64,000 bases of DNA, taken from positions 25,873-89,872 of the forward strand of contig CAVEOA010000008.1 in NCBI GenBank assembly GCA_963617205.1. The letters run 5' to 3'. The notes below the pieces were generated by a model, which did not search any database, had not been told where the DNA came from, and saw only the letters and a program-made list of their open reading frames with translations. Position 1 is the first letter of the stretch, and each line of letters opens with the position of its first letter. Origin of the DNA: UBA11524 sp963617205. Lineage in GTDB: Bacteria > Bacillota > Clostridia > Christensenellales > Aristaeellaceae. A program made the translations under genes and the position numbers. This document shows, piece by piece, positions 1 to 9,700 of the stretch.

Positions 1-701
1 TTGAACAGCTGCGCGATATCACCGCTGTCTGCACGCGCCATCAGATTTCCTATAACATGATGTGCGGCTCGCTTCTGGGGGCAGTGCGCCATCATGGGTT
101 TATCCCGTGGGATGACGACGTCGATTTGCTGATGACACGCGGAGAATTTCAGCGGTTCCGCGAAATCTACCCGAAGGAATGCGACAAGCGCTTCGAGCTG
201 ACGTATCTGGACACGTGGACGCCGCGCGTCATGAACCGCGACCCTGAAAAGGCGGCTGCCTTCACGGACATCTTCATCCTTGATCCTGTTCCGCCGGAAG
301 GGTTCAAGCGCAAGTGGTGGTTCTTCCGCCTGCATACGCTGCAGGGCATGCTCAAGAAAAATGTCGATTATTCGCGCTTCAGCCTGAAGAACAAGATTCT
401 GATTTTCGGCACGCACGTGCTCGGTCTGCCCTTCTCCGTGAAGACGAAAACGCGCTGGTATGAGCAGGTCTCGCGTCAGGAGCAGTCCGGTCATGATCTG
501 TGCATGTCCAACGGCGCGTTTGAGCTGATGATGCACATCTGGCATCCGGAGCAGTTCGAGGAAAAAATCACCGTGTCCTTCGAGGGCATCGACGTGCTGA
601 TTCCCAAGAAATGGGATGAGGTGCTGACCGTCCTCTTCGGATCGGATTATATGACGCCGCCGCCGGAGAACGAGCGTGTCGCCCGTCATCTGGATGTCTG
701 A
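1..701 (+). CDS. LicD family phosphotransferase (5' truncated by window edge)
   Basis: The reading frame is open from base 3, and the family core sits right at the start: CGSLLGAVRHHGFIPWDDDVD matches the LicD nucleotidyltransferase-fold signature, with the paired acidic residues (DDD) expected to bind metal. LicD proteins move phosphocholine or similar phospho-groups onto cell-surface glycans such as teichoic acids or capsule. About 233 codons are visible and the C-terminus is complete. The internal ATG at 57 lies inside the conserved domain, so it is not the start; the true start is upstream of the window. The next gene follows after 15 bases, so the two are probably cotranscribed. Acceptor and substrate cannot be read from the sequence. 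Confidence 0.88.
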   Translation, partial: EQLRDITAVCTRHQISYNMMCGSLLGAVRHHGFIPWDDDVDLLMTRGEFQRFREIYPKECDKRFELTYLDTWTPRVMNRDPEKAAAFTDIFILDPVPPEGFKRKWWFFRLHTLQGMLKKNVDYSRFSLKNKILIFGTHVLGLPFSVKTKTRWYEQVSRQEQSGHDLCMSNGAFELMMHIWHPEQFEEKITVSFEGIDVLIPKKWDEVLTVLFGSDYMTPPPENERVARHLDV

Positions 702-716
702 CCAGAAAGGATATTC

Positions 717-1526
717 ATGGAGATGAAATTCTGTCCCCTGTATTCCGGCTCGAGCGGCAACTGCCTGTTCGCGGAGTACAACGGGACGCGAATCCTGATC
801 GATGCCGGAAAATCAGGCAAGATGATCGATGAGGCGCTGGACATGATCGGCGTCGCGCCGGAATCCATCGACGCCATCCTGATTACGCACGAGCATTCCG
901 ACCACATTGCCGGGGCGGGCATCATGTGCCGCAAGCACCGCATTCCGCTCTACGCCACCGAGGAGACGTGGTGCGCCATGGAAGGAAAGCTTGGCAGCAT
1001 TCCGTCTTCGATGCGCCGTTCCTTCGATACCTTCTCTGATTTCTATGTCGGCGGCATCGGCGTGCAGCCCTTCTCCATCCCGCATGATGCGGCTGACCCC
1101 GTCGGCTATCGGCTATGGGGCGGCGCGCTGAGCATTTCCGTCGCGACCGATTTGGGACATTTTCCCCGCACGGTGCGCGATGCGATTGCAGGCAGCTCGC
1201 TCGTGCTCCTCGAAAGCAATCACGACCCTGACATGCTCCGCCAGAACGGGCATTACACGGAACGCCTCAAGCAGCGCATCCTCGGCAACCGCGGTCATCT
1301 GAGCAATGACGCGTGCGCCGATGCGCTGCTTCAGCTTGTCGAAAGCGGCACAAGGAACGTGATTCTCGGGCATCTGAGCGGCGAAAACAACACGCCGACC
1401 CTGGCGTATCATGTCAGCGAGAACAGGATGGTGCATGAGGGCGTCCGCATGGGCACGGATTTGTCGCTCGATGTCGCGCTGCGCGACCGCGTCGGCACCG
1501 TGTACCGTCTGGAGGAGGCAACATGA
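717..1526 (+). CDS. MBL-fold metallo-hydrolase, WalJ/YycJ-like
   Basis: This 269-residue protein is a metallo-beta-lactamase-fold enzyme. The metal-binding motif THEHSDH is at residues 57-63, and later histidines and aspartates (GHYTERL, LGHLSGENN) fit the remaining ligands. The N-terminal YSGSSGNC is typical of the YycJ/WalJ group, which is linked in Firmicutes to cell-wall and chromosome-related stress as a putative 5'-3' exonuclease. Here it is not next to walRK, so the role is inferred from family only. The start at 717 has AGAAAGG six bases upstream. Its stop overlaps the next start (ATGA), indicating translational coupling to the CPBP protease. Confidence 0.88.
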   Translation: MEMKFCPLYSGSSGNCLFAEYNGTRILIDAGKSGKMIDEALDMIGVAPESIDAILITHEHSDHIAGAGIMCRKHRIPLYATEETWCAMEGKLGSIPSSMRRSFDTFSDFYVGGIGVQPFSIPHDAADPVGYRLWGGALSISVATDLGHFPRTVRDAIAGSSLVLLESNHDPDMLRQNGHYTERLKQRILGNRGHLSNDACADALLQLVESGTRNVILGHLSGENNTPTLAYHVSENRMVHEGVRMGTDLSLDVALRDRVGTVYRLEEAT

Positions 1527-2341
1527 CGCGCCGTCGTCAGGCGATTGAGCCGGCAAACCGGCTGCTGCTCCTGCTGATGGCGTTGCTGGGCGTGAAGCTG
1601 CTGCTTGCACGCGTGCTGACGCTGACGCTGCCGGACGCTCTGCCGCAGGAGACGCTCCTTTTGCTCACCCTGTCGCAGGAAGCTCTGCTGATTGGTCTGC
1701 CTGCCCTCGTGCTGATGGTGCGTAGCAGCGGAATCAGCCCGCGAATGGGGCAATCACGCGGCGGCTTTCCGCTGGTGCTGTGCGCCGCTGCGCTCGGGCT
1801 GGCGTTCCGCGCATTCGCCGCGCCGCTGACAGGCGTGTGGTGCTCCCTGCTCTCCCTTGAGCAGCAGACGACCGCCGTGATGGACAATCCGATGCTGTGG
1901 TGCCTTCAGCTGCTGACGCTGGCGATTGTTCCGGCGCTTGCGGAGGAATGCCTTTTCCGCGGCGCAGTGCTGTCGGCGCTGCTTTCGCACGGCAGCCGCA
2001 TTACCGCAGGCGTTCTGACAACGCTGCTGTTTGCCCTGCTGCACGGCAATCTGGCGGCGCTTCCGGCGCATCTGCTGCTGGGGACTGCGCTGACCATCCT
2101 GATGCTGCGAACGGGGCGGCTGTACGCGCCAATCCTGATGCACTTCACCTACAACGCGGCATCGCTGTTCTGGCCGGGCATGTCCGCGTTGTGGCTGGCG
2201 CTCTGCGCGCTGGCGGTGCTTGCGCTGGCTGTCTGGGCGCTGCTGACGATGCCGAAAATCACCGATATCCGCATGAAGCGGTCGACATGGCTGTTATCCA
2301 TTGCCGCTTTATTGTTGATGGCACTGCAATATATTCCCTGA
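1523..2341 (+). CDS. CPBP family intramembrane glutamic endopeptidase
   Basis: A 272-residue, strongly hydrophobic protein with about seven or eight membrane segments. It carries the CPBP (Abi/CAAX protease) motifs in order: EECLFR at 141-146, H174 in FALLHGN, and HFTYNAAS at 207-214. These supply the glutamates, histidines and asparagine of the membrane-embedded active site. Bacterial members cleave membrane-associated peptides, and some act in bacteriocin immunity; the substrate here is unknown. It overlaps the upstream gene by four bases, and the ABC-F gene begins 30 bases downstream, so these three or four genes look like one transcript. Confidence 0.85.
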   Translation: MTRRRQAIEPANRLLLLLMALLGVKLLLARVLTLTLPDALPQETLLLLTLSQEALLIGLPALVLMVRSSGISPRMGQSRGGFPLVLCAAALGLAFRAFAAPLTGVWCSLLSLEQQTTAVMDNPMLWCLQLLTLAIVPALAEECLFRGAVLSALLSHGSRITAGVLTTLLFALLHGNLAALPAHLLLGTALTILMLRTGRLYAPILMHFTYNAASLFWPGMSALWLALCALAVLALAVWALLTMPKITDIRMKRSTWLLSIAALLLMALQYIP

Positions 2342-2371
2342 GGCACCATATTTTCTGGAGGTGTTCATTTC

Positions 2372-4276
2372 ATGATTCTGCTCTCTCTGCAGGGGATTCA
2401 GAAGAGCTTCGGCACCAACGAGGTGCTGCGCGACGCGTCCCTGGTGCTTCAGGATGGTCAGCGAATGGGGCTTGTCGGTGTCAACGGCTGCGGCAAATCC
2501 ACGCTGATGAAGATTATCGCCGGGCTGGAAACGGCTGACGGCGGCACGATGACCATGCAGAAGGGGCTGAAGCTCGGCTATCTGGCACAGCAGGGACAGG
2601 TCGGCGCGGGGCGCACGGTGCTGGAGGAGCTGGAAAGCGTCTTCGAGCCGGTTCGCCGCATGGAGCAGCAGCTTCGCGCACTGGAGGAGCAGATGGCGCA
2701 GGCGCAGGACGAAGCCGCGCTGCACCGCCTCGGCAGCCAGTATGACCAGCTCACGCGCAAATTTGAGGAGAGCAACGGCTACGGCTGGCGTTCGACCGTG
2801 CAGGGCGTGCTGGCGGGTCTCGGCTTCCGCAGGGAACAGCAGGGACAGCTTGCGTCGCTCCTTTCCGGCGGCGAACGGACGCGCCTCTGCCTCGGGCGGA
2901 TGCTGCTGACTCAGCCGGATCTGCTCCTGCTGGACGAGCCGACGAACCACCTCGACCTCAAGTCCATTGCGTGGCTGGAGGATTATTTGCGCACCTACCG
3001 CGGCGCCGTCCTGCTCATCAGCCATGACCGCTACTTTATGGATCATGTCTGTGACCGGATGTGCGAGCTGCTGCTGGGCGCGACGGAGTGCTACGACGGC
3101 AATTACACGCGCTACATGGCGCAGCGGACGGAACGCTTTGAAATCCGCATGAAGGCGTACGAATTGCAGCAGAAGGAAATCGCGCGGCAGGAAGCCATCA
3201 TCGCGCGATACCGCCAGTTCAACCGCGAAAAGTCGATTCGGCTGGCAGAGAGCCGCGAGAAGCGTCTCGAGAAGGTCGAACGGCTCGAAAAGCCGCAGGA
3301 CGAAAGCGCTATCCGCTTCCGCTTCGACGTCCGCCGCCGCACGGGCGAGGATGTGCTGATGATTGACGAGCTCTCGAAGGGCTTTGACGGTCGTCAGCTG
3401 TTCGAGCACGTCCATATGCACCTGCGCACCGGCGACCGCGTCGCGCTCATCGGCGACAACGGCGTGGGCAAATCGACGCTGCTCAAATGCATTGTCGGCG
3501 AGGAGAAGCCCGATACAGGCACCATCCGCTTCGGCGCGGGCGTGGACATCGGCTATTACGACCAGCATCAGGAAAAGCTGCACGAAAACAAGACCGTGCT
3601 GGATGAGGTCTGGGACGATTTCCACCGCCTTGACCAGACGGAGGTTCGCGGCGCGCTCGGGCTATTCCTCTTCACGGGCGATGACGTGCTCATGCCCGTT
3701 TCGACGCTTTCCGGCGGCGAGAAGGGGCGCGTCGCGCTGACGAAGCTGATGCTGCGCAAGGACAACGTTCTTCTGCTGGACGAGCCGACAAACCATCTCG
3801 ATATGGACAGCCGCGAGGTGCTTGAGGACGCGCTCGAAAATTTCCCCGGCACGATTCTCGCCATCAGCCATGACCGCTACTTCATCAACCGCTTCGCCAC
3901 GAAGGTCTGCGTGATGGAAGCCGGCGGCATCAAGGAATATCTGGGCAATTACGACGATTATTTCGAGAAAATCAACCGTGCCGTTCCGCCGGACAGCGAA
4001 ACTGCGGGCATCACGAAAACCGCGCTGGACAAGGAAAAGCGCAAGTCCCGCGAGGAGGAAAAGCGCATCCGCGAGCGCAGGAACGCGCTGCAGGCCGCCG
4101 AAAAGGCCGTCACCGATGCCGAGCAGGAGGCAGAGCGCATCGAAACCGAGCTGTCCGATCCGGCAACCTATCAGGATGCGGACAAGGCTGCGGCGCTTGC
4201 AAAGGCCTATCAGGCAAAGAAGGCGGAAATCGAGCGATTGTACGCCGAATGGGAGGCGCTGGAATCCGCCGAATAA
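2372..4276 (+). CDS. ABC-F family ATPase
   Basis: 634 residues with two complete ABC cassettes and no membrane segment. Walker A motifs are GVNGCGKST (36-44) and GDNGVGKST (about 363-371). Both halves have LSGGE signatures followed by LLLDEPTNHLD Walker B motifs. A charged linker (EKRLEKVERLEK) joins the cassettes, and the last 90 residues form a charged coiled coil, as in Uup/YdiF/EttA-type proteins. ABC-F proteins act on the ribosome, where they resolve stalling or protect from antibiotics; nothing visible singles out a resistance role. GGAGGTG lies nine bases before the ATG. A strong bidirectional hairpin terminator follows at 4327-4371. Confidence 0.93.
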   Translation: MILLSLQGIQKSFGTNEVLRDASLVLQDGQRMGLVGVNGCGKSTLMKIIAGLETADGGTMTMQKGLKLGYLAQQGQVGAGRTVLEELESVFEPVRRMEQQLRALEEQMAQAQDEAALHRLGSQYDQLTRKFEESNGYGWRSTVQGVLAGLGFRREQQGQLASLLSGGERTRLCLGRMLLTQPDLLLLDEPTNHLDLKSIAWLEDYLRTYRGAVLLISHDRYFMDHVCDRMCELLLGATECYDGNYTRYMAQRTERFEIRMKAYELQQKEIARQEAIIARYRQFNREKSIRLAESREKRLEKVERLEKPQDESAIRFRFDVRRRTGEDVLMIDELSKGFDGRQLFEHVHMHLRTGDRVALIGDNGVGKSTLLKCIVGEEKPDTGTIRFGAGVDIGYYDQHQEKLHENKTVLDEVWDDFHRLDQTEVRGALGLFLFTGDDVLMPVSTLSGGEKGRVALTKLMLRKDNVLLLDEPTNHLDMDSREVLEDALENFPGTILAISHDRYFINRFATKVCVMEAGGIKEYLGNYDDYFEKINRAVPPDSETAGITKTALDKEKRKSREEEKRIRERRNALQAAEKAVTDAEQEAERIETELSDPATYQDADKAAALAKAYQAKKAEIERLYAEWEALESAE

Positions 4277-4326
4277 TGGCATATCGGAAGGGAGCAATCA
4301 AGCTGCTGCCCATCCGGACGCACAAT

Positions 4327-4371
4327 AAAAAACGCTGCCGCAGAGAAGTCAAATCTGCAGCAGCGCTTTTT
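4327..4371. terminator. Bidirectional rho-independent terminator
   Basis: Arms at 4333-4344 and 4354-4365 pair over 12 bp with one mismatch around a nine-base loop. An A-run precedes the hairpin and a T-run follows it, so it can end both the ABC-F transcript and the convergent minus-strand gene. Confidence 0.88.
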
Positions 4372-4383
4372 GTTGCGGAAGGA

Positions 4384-5400
4384 TCAATCCACCGAATTGT
4401 TGACGGATTTGTTCTGGATGAAGAGGATGAGCGAGTTTTCGTCCTGGTCAAACACGGTTGTGGCGGACAGGGTTGCACGCAGGAAGCTGTCGGAGATGTA
4501 CGCTTCGCCGTTGTCGAACAGAAGCTCGCCGCCGGAAAGCGTCACGGGCGTGCCGTCAACGGTGACAGACAGCGAATCAGCCGTGCTGATAACAACCGTG
4601 TAGCCTGCCGCAGTCAGCGTCTGCGTACCGCCGTCGGTGGTGAAAGTCCAGTCGTCGATGCAGGCAGCCAGCTCGCTCAGGCGCATGAAGGGCGTGTGCT
4701 CCGCATTGAGGAAGAGGCTCGGACGGCGCGTGTAGCCGACGCCATCGCTTATGACGGTCATGGTCAGGACGCTGCCGCTGTTGCCGAGGATAATGGTGCC
4801 GCCTTCGAGCGTCGTCAGCCCTTCGGGTGCAGGGTCAGTCTGTGCCGTCGTGACCGGAATGGGCAGCTCATCCGCCGTGGCGGCAGCCTGCGCATCGGGC
4901 GCTTCCACAGGGGCGGGCGTATCGGTTGCCGGCACGGGTGTGGCGGTCAGGACAGGCGTAGCGGTCGGCGCAGGCACAACGTTCTCGTCCTCAAACAGGC
5001 GCGTCTGAGTCACCTGTCCTGCAACGCCGTCAACATTCAGCCCGTTGGCACGCTGGAAGCGGCGAACGGCAGAGGCGGTCTTCGCGCCGAACGCGCCGTC
5101 GTCCTCGCCCTCCGCAAGATAACCCAGCTCAATCAGCCGCTTCTGCACCTTCTTGACATTCGTACCGCGATCCTTCCACTGCACGGTCTTGTAGGACAGA
5201 TTCGGCGTGATGGTGGGTTCGGGCACGGGAGTAGCGGTCGGCGCAAGTGTGGGCGTTGCGGTGGTGTTCGGCTCAAGCGTGGCGGTCACGTTCGGGGGCA
5301 GGGGCGTGGGCGTCGGAACGTCCTCCGGAAGCGGACCTTCCTGTACAGAAAGCGCAACGGTAATTGCGACATACGTCAGCAGTGTCTTCAAGAAATCCAT
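4384..5400 (-). CDS. Secreted or membrane-tethered protein with PG_binding_1 and stalk-like domains
   Basis: 338 residues. A short hydrophobic N-terminus (LLTYVAITVALS) acts as export signal or anchor. It is followed by a Pro/Thr-rich linker with repeated PTATP units, then a peptidoglycan-binding type 1 domain at about 72-128 (VKKVQKRLIELGYL ... DGAFGAKTASAVRRFQ). A second Thr/Pro linker leads to a C-terminal beta-rich region (about 215-330) resembling the copper-amine-oxidase-N-like stalk domain of clostridial wall proteins. No catalytic domain is visible, so a structural or wall-tethering role is inferred. Start at 5400 is supported by AGGAGG and a minus-strand promoter at 5443-5471. Confidence 0.8.
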   Translation of the reverse strand: MDFLKTLLTYVAITVALSVQEGPLPEDVPTPTPLPPNVTATLEPNTTATPTLAPTATPVPEPTITPNLSYKTVQWKDRGTNVKKVQKRLIELGYLAEGEDDGAFGAKTASAVRRFQRANGLNVDGVAGQVTQTRLFEDENVVPAPTATPVLTATPVPATDTPAPVEAPDAQAAATADELPIPVTTAQTDPAPEGLTTLEGGTIILGNSGSVLTMTVISDGVGYTRRPSLFLNAEHTPFMRLSELAACIDDWTFTTDGGTQTLTAAGYTVVISTADSLSVTVDGTPVTLSGGELLFDNGEAYISDSFLRATLSATTVFDQDENSLILFIQNKSVNNSVD

Positions 5401-5442
5401 GAGGAGCAGTCCTCCTTGCCTGTCGATTCTTATTCATTCTCC

Positions 5443-5471
5443 ATTATACGACAACTTTCGGGAATGCGCAA
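5443..5471 (-). promoter_or_regulatory. SigA-type promoter for the wall-binding gene
   Basis: On the minus strand, TTGCGC (5466-5471), a 17-bp spacer and TATAAT (5443-5448) lie about 43 bases upstream of the start at 5400. Confidence 0.72.
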
Positions 5472-5500
5472 CCGGAAGAAACGTTTTTTCATCCGGCAGA

Positions 5501-5529
5501 TTGTAAAAAATCGAAAGGTGATGTATAAT
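5501..5529 (+). promoter_or_regulatory. SigA-type promoter for the nucleotidyltransferase gene
   Basis: TTGTAA (5501-5506), a 17-bp spacer and a perfect TATAAT (5524-5529), about 45 bases upstream of the ATG at 5574. It diverges from the minus-strand promoter only 30 bp away. Confidence 0.82.
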
Positions 5530-5573
5530 GCCATGCGAACAGCTTTTCCAAGCATGTGAGGAGGTCATTATCA

Positions 5574-6488
5574 ATGAGCAACCCCATCCTTGTCATCATG
5601 GCTGCCGGCATGGGTAGCCGCTACGGCGGACTGAAGCAGCTTGACCCCATCGGTCCTGACGGCGAGGTCATCCTTGACTACAGCCTCTACGATGCCTACC
5701 GCGCAGGCTTCCGCAGGGTCGTATTCCTCATCAAGCACGAAATCGAGGATGCGTTCAAGCGCATGGTTGGCGCGCGCACGCCCAAGGGCATGGAGGTTAC
5801 ATACGCCTTCCAGCAGGTGGACAAGCTGCCCGAAGGCTTCGCAGTGCCGGAAGGACGCGTCAAGCCGTGGGGGACAGGGCACGCCGTGCTGTGCTGCCGT
5901 GCGTATCTCGATGCCCCTTTCCTTGTCATCAACGCGGACGACTACTACGGCATGGGCGCGTTCGCCATGGCGTATGAGCAGCTTTGTGCGATGGACGGCA
6001 GGCAGGGCGAATACTTCATGGTCGGCTATGCGCTCAAGAACACGCTGACCGACAACGGCTATGTATCGCGCGGCGTATGCGCTGTCGATGCAAACGGGTA
6101 TCTGCAATCCGTCTGCGAGCGGACGCACATCATCGCCAGCTGCGATGGACCGCTGTTCACCGAGGACGGCGAGAATTACCGCAGGCTGCCTGCCGATGCG
6201 CCTGTCAGCATGAACTGCTGGGGCTTCACGCCGGATTTTCTCGATGCGCTCGCTGATGGCTTCGTGCCTTTCCTGCGCGATACGGTGCCGAACAATCCCA
6301 TCAGGGCGGAGTATTATCTTCCGTCTGCTGTCAGCCGCCAGCTCGATGCAGGCAAGGCGACCGTGCGCGTGCTGACATGCCCCGACCGGTGGTACGGCGT
6401 AACGTATCATGAGGATCGCGCAGTGGTTGCCGCTGCGATGCTCAAAAAAGCGGAGGAAGGGCTGTATCCGAGACCGCTGTGGAAATAA
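5574..6488 (+). CDS. Sugar-phosphate nucleotidyltransferase family protein
   Basis: About 304 residues. The N-terminal MAAGMGSRYGGLKQLDPIG is the glycine-rich nucleotide-binding signature of the NTP-transferase family. The NADDYYG motif near residue 123 supplies the metal-binding aspartates. It lacks the left-handed beta-helix acyltransferase domain of GlmU. Family members make NDP-sugars; the substrate is not readable here. I place the start at ATG 5574 because AGGAGG at 5559-5564 has nine-base spacing; an upstream GTG at 5556 overlaps the ribosome site and is unlikely. It is transcribed alone from the promoter at 5501-5529. Confidence 0.86.
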   Translation: MSNPILVIMAAGMGSRYGGLKQLDPIGPDGEVILDYSLYDAYRAGFRRVVFLIKHEIEDAFKRMVGARTPKGMEVTYAFQQVDKLPEGFAVPEGRVKPWGTGHAVLCCRAYLDAPFLVINADDYYGMGAFAMAYEQLCAMDGRQGEYFMVGYALKNTLTDNGYVSRGVCAVDANGYLQSVCERTHIIASCDGPLFTEDGENYRRLPADAPVSMNCWGFTPDFLDALADGFVPFLRDTVPNNPIRAEYYLPSAVSRQLDAGKATVRVLTCPDRWYGVTYHEDRAVVAAAMLKKAEEGLYPRPLWK

Positions 6489-6607
6489 GCTGCACGCGAA
6501 AACGGTTTGCAGCCGGCGCACCTCCATCGCGCCGCGCAGGAAACCATCAGGCAGGTGATTTTCAGTTTCGGAATCACCGCGCAATTCAACAATCCCCGCA
6601 AAAGCAT

Positions 6608-6637
6608 GGCGTCTGACCGCAGCAAGGGTCAGACGCC
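6608..6637. terminator. Perfect hairpin in the convergent intergenic region
   Basis: Perfect 11-bp arms at 6608-6618 and 6627-6637 around an eight-base loop, 120 bases after the nucleotidyltransferase stop. There is no real T-run on the plus strand, so it may only assist the adjacent terminator. Confidence 0.5.
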
Positions 6638-6651
6638 GTATCAAAATGAAT

Positions 6652-6720
6652 TGCTCCCGCCAGCGCAGTCTCGAAGATTTTGGTTATTTCGAGCGCCTGC
6701 CATGGCGGGAGCATGTTTTT
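6652..6720. terminator. Long hairpin terminator between convergent genes
   Basis: Perfect 11-bp outer arms at 6652-6662 and 6703-6713, with an inner CTCGAA/TTCGAG stem, followed on the plus strand by a T-run at 6716-6720. It ends the nucleotidyltransferase transcript. The stop codon of the minus-strand actin-like gene lies in the T-run. Confidence 0.75.
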
Positions 6721-9700
6721 AATTTCCCGGCTGAACCGGCTGATCCTCTGCGACTTCCGTTTGCCGGAGCACCGACAGGAATTTCATCACCAGCGAAGGA
6801 AGCTCTTCCTCCTCGCCGTATTGCTGCGCCGCAACGCGCCGAATCGTATCAAGACCGGCACGCGTCATTCGCCCGATGCCGTCAAACAGCCCGGGGTGCA
6901 GCAGCCACATGTGCGCCGGACAAATCATGCACAGCGTTTGCATCAGCGTCAGCATCTGCTCGGAGAAGGACTGCCTGAGCGATAATTCAGGCGTGTCAGG
7001 GGAACTTTGCGCATCGGGAACGGCGCTCATGCCGAGGCTGATGCAATGCTTGCCGGCAGGGAGCGGCTGAATGCTGATGCTGCTTGCCGCATACGTGCGC
7101 CCCATCGCCGCGGAAACGAGCTGCGGCAGGCTTTGCGCCAATCCGCCGGGCAGCAGATTCAGCAGCTTTGCGCCGCCGCCGGACAGCACGATGGGCAGCC
7201 GGGCAGGCAGAAAGTGATTCTGCATGGAATCCGCCTGCACATCCGCCGCCATGAGCCCGGCGGCAAACAGCGCGCCGCCGATGTATTCCGCCGCGCCGCT
7301 TTGCAGGTACGTCACCTGACCGGCGTTCGCACGGGCATTCAGGTGGATGGACAGCGCCTCGGCATGGTCGTGCAGGAATCGGTCGAGCATCAGGCAGAGC
7401 TTGCCCAGATGCGCCCGCGTGTCGGATGATGCGGAAAATGCTGGGTACAGATGCTGCGCAGAGGCGAGCAGGTCAGGCGATGCGCAGTTGCTGAAATCGT
7501 AGGCGAGCCGCTCCGGATGATGCGCGTACAGGTCATAGAGCATGCCGTGCGCACCGAAGGGGATGTTTGTCAGGCGGTCGGGGCGAATGCGGCTTTGCAG
7601 ATAGACTGCGGCACGGATGCTGCCTGCGCCGATGTCAAGCGCCGCACAGCCGCCGCGAATGCCGCCTTCGCCGCGCAGATATGTGCCAAGCGCGATGGAT
7701 TCAGGCACGGACACGACCGGCTTGCCCTTCATCTGAAGTCCGGATGCCTCCGACGCGGCGTCAACGCCTGCCTGTACAGCCTCCAGCATGGCGCGACTGC
7801 CTTCCTCGCCCATGTCATCCTCCATCGCGACGCGCCACGAGAGCGAAGACGCACCCTGCAGGAACGCGGTGAGCGCCGTATCCGTCATCAGCTGACGAAG
7901 GAGCAGGCGTCGCGCACGCGTGCCCGTGCTGTCGCTGCGCCACTTGAATCCCGTGACCAGCTGATGCTCGTCTGCCTCCGACAGCTGCAAAAAGCTTTCC
8001 GGCTGATAAACAAAGCCATCCGTCAGGGGCACATCGCCGCGTCCGGTCAGCATGACGGCGGTCGGCAAATCATCTGATGTGCGCGTCAGGCTCATCATGA
8101 TGTCGTCCATCGGCTCATCGGGATTCAGCAGGAGCATCCGCAGGAGCGGACGATGGTGCGATGAAACGCGCTGACCGTCCAGCAGGAGCGTGACAGCCGT
8201 GCTCGATGCGCCGATGTCAAGGGAAGCAACTGCGTGAGCTGATTTGCGCGGCGGCTCTTCCTTTTCCAGCAGATTCGGGATGGCGCCGAGCGTTTCGCCG
8301 TCCCTTGAAAGCGTCAGGCAGGAGGGGTAAGTCGGCACGGAGAGCACGTGCCAGCCTTCGCCGGACGAAATGCGCTGCCATTCGCCGTGCGACAGCGCCG
8401 ATACATCCGCCTCACCGCCCTTGACGAGCACATGGTACAGATGCCAATCATCCATCGGGACGCAGGGATACACGGCGATGCGCGGCGGATGCTCCAGAAA
8501 GACCGTTTCATCCGGCGAATAGCGTCGTTCAAGGCGGATTTCACCTTCACCGCGCAGCACAAACGACGCTGTGATGCCGCCATCCTCCTCCAAATGATAG
8601 GAGAAGGTGTCCGGCACGAGCAGCGACGGCGTTTCAGCGGCGGCCTGACTTAATTCGGCGGACAGCGGCGGCAGCATGACGGCGTCCTCCAGCAGGGAAC
8701 AGGCACGAAGCGTCTGGTCGCCCAGCTGGCACGCGGTCATGCACGTCAGACGGTCGGAAAACGGATGATGCAGCGAGGACGACACAGCACCGAGCGCCTG
8801 ATGCAGCAGCATCTGCACTGCGGCGCTGTCCTCCTGCCACGGATAGGTCAGGGTGACGGGCGTTTCGGCGTGCAGCGAATGATGCGCCGCCTGCTCCTTG
8901 AGGGCAGTCAGCACCTCGCGCGCGGCAGGCAGCAGCGCATTGTCTGTCCGGCTGAGCAGGTATTCCTGCACGCTGTCCGCAAGGGTGCGGTTCCATGCAG
9001 GCGATTTTTCCTCCATCAGCGCCAGCTCCTGCGCGACACGGTCGAGCGTGTCCGATTCATCCGGCAGATTCGTATCCGTCCAGCCTGTGACGCGGCTCGT
9101 GCGCGCGAAGGGTTTGCCGTGCAGCAGGAGGAGCTCCTGCCTTGCAAGCCCCTCATTCACGCCGATGGTCTTGTCCGTGAAGCATTGGAGCAGCGCGTTG
9201 TCGGTATTGGGCGCGGATTGCTCCGCTCGTACGGAAAACCCGGGGAAGGTCATCATGCTCAGCGCGGCGGCGGCACGGATGGACAGGCGCTCAAGCGACT
9301 GCGGGTCATTGCGCGTCAGCTTCTCGCGCTGGTCGGTCAGCCGCTGCGTCAGCGCCGCCTTGAGGGATGAAAACTTCATGCCGGTCAGGTTCATCTGGTG
9401 CAGGCGGCGCAGGAGCAAATCGCTGTCCGCCTCGGAAAGCATCGGCAGGGGATTGAGGAAGCAGCGCTTCTCACGGTCAACCCACGTGACACGCTCCGGC
9501 AGCAGCGAGAACACATCGCCCGGCTGCGGCGCGAGCGTCAGACCGTCCTGCGCATCGACCATGCCAAGCAGCTCACGGCGGTCATCCTTTTCCAGCAGAA
9601 CAAGGCGCAGCGGCGTTTCCCGTTCCTCCGGCGGACGCGCAGATGTCACCCACTGCGAAAAGCAGGTGGCAGACGCATCGACCGGCATGACGGTAACGCG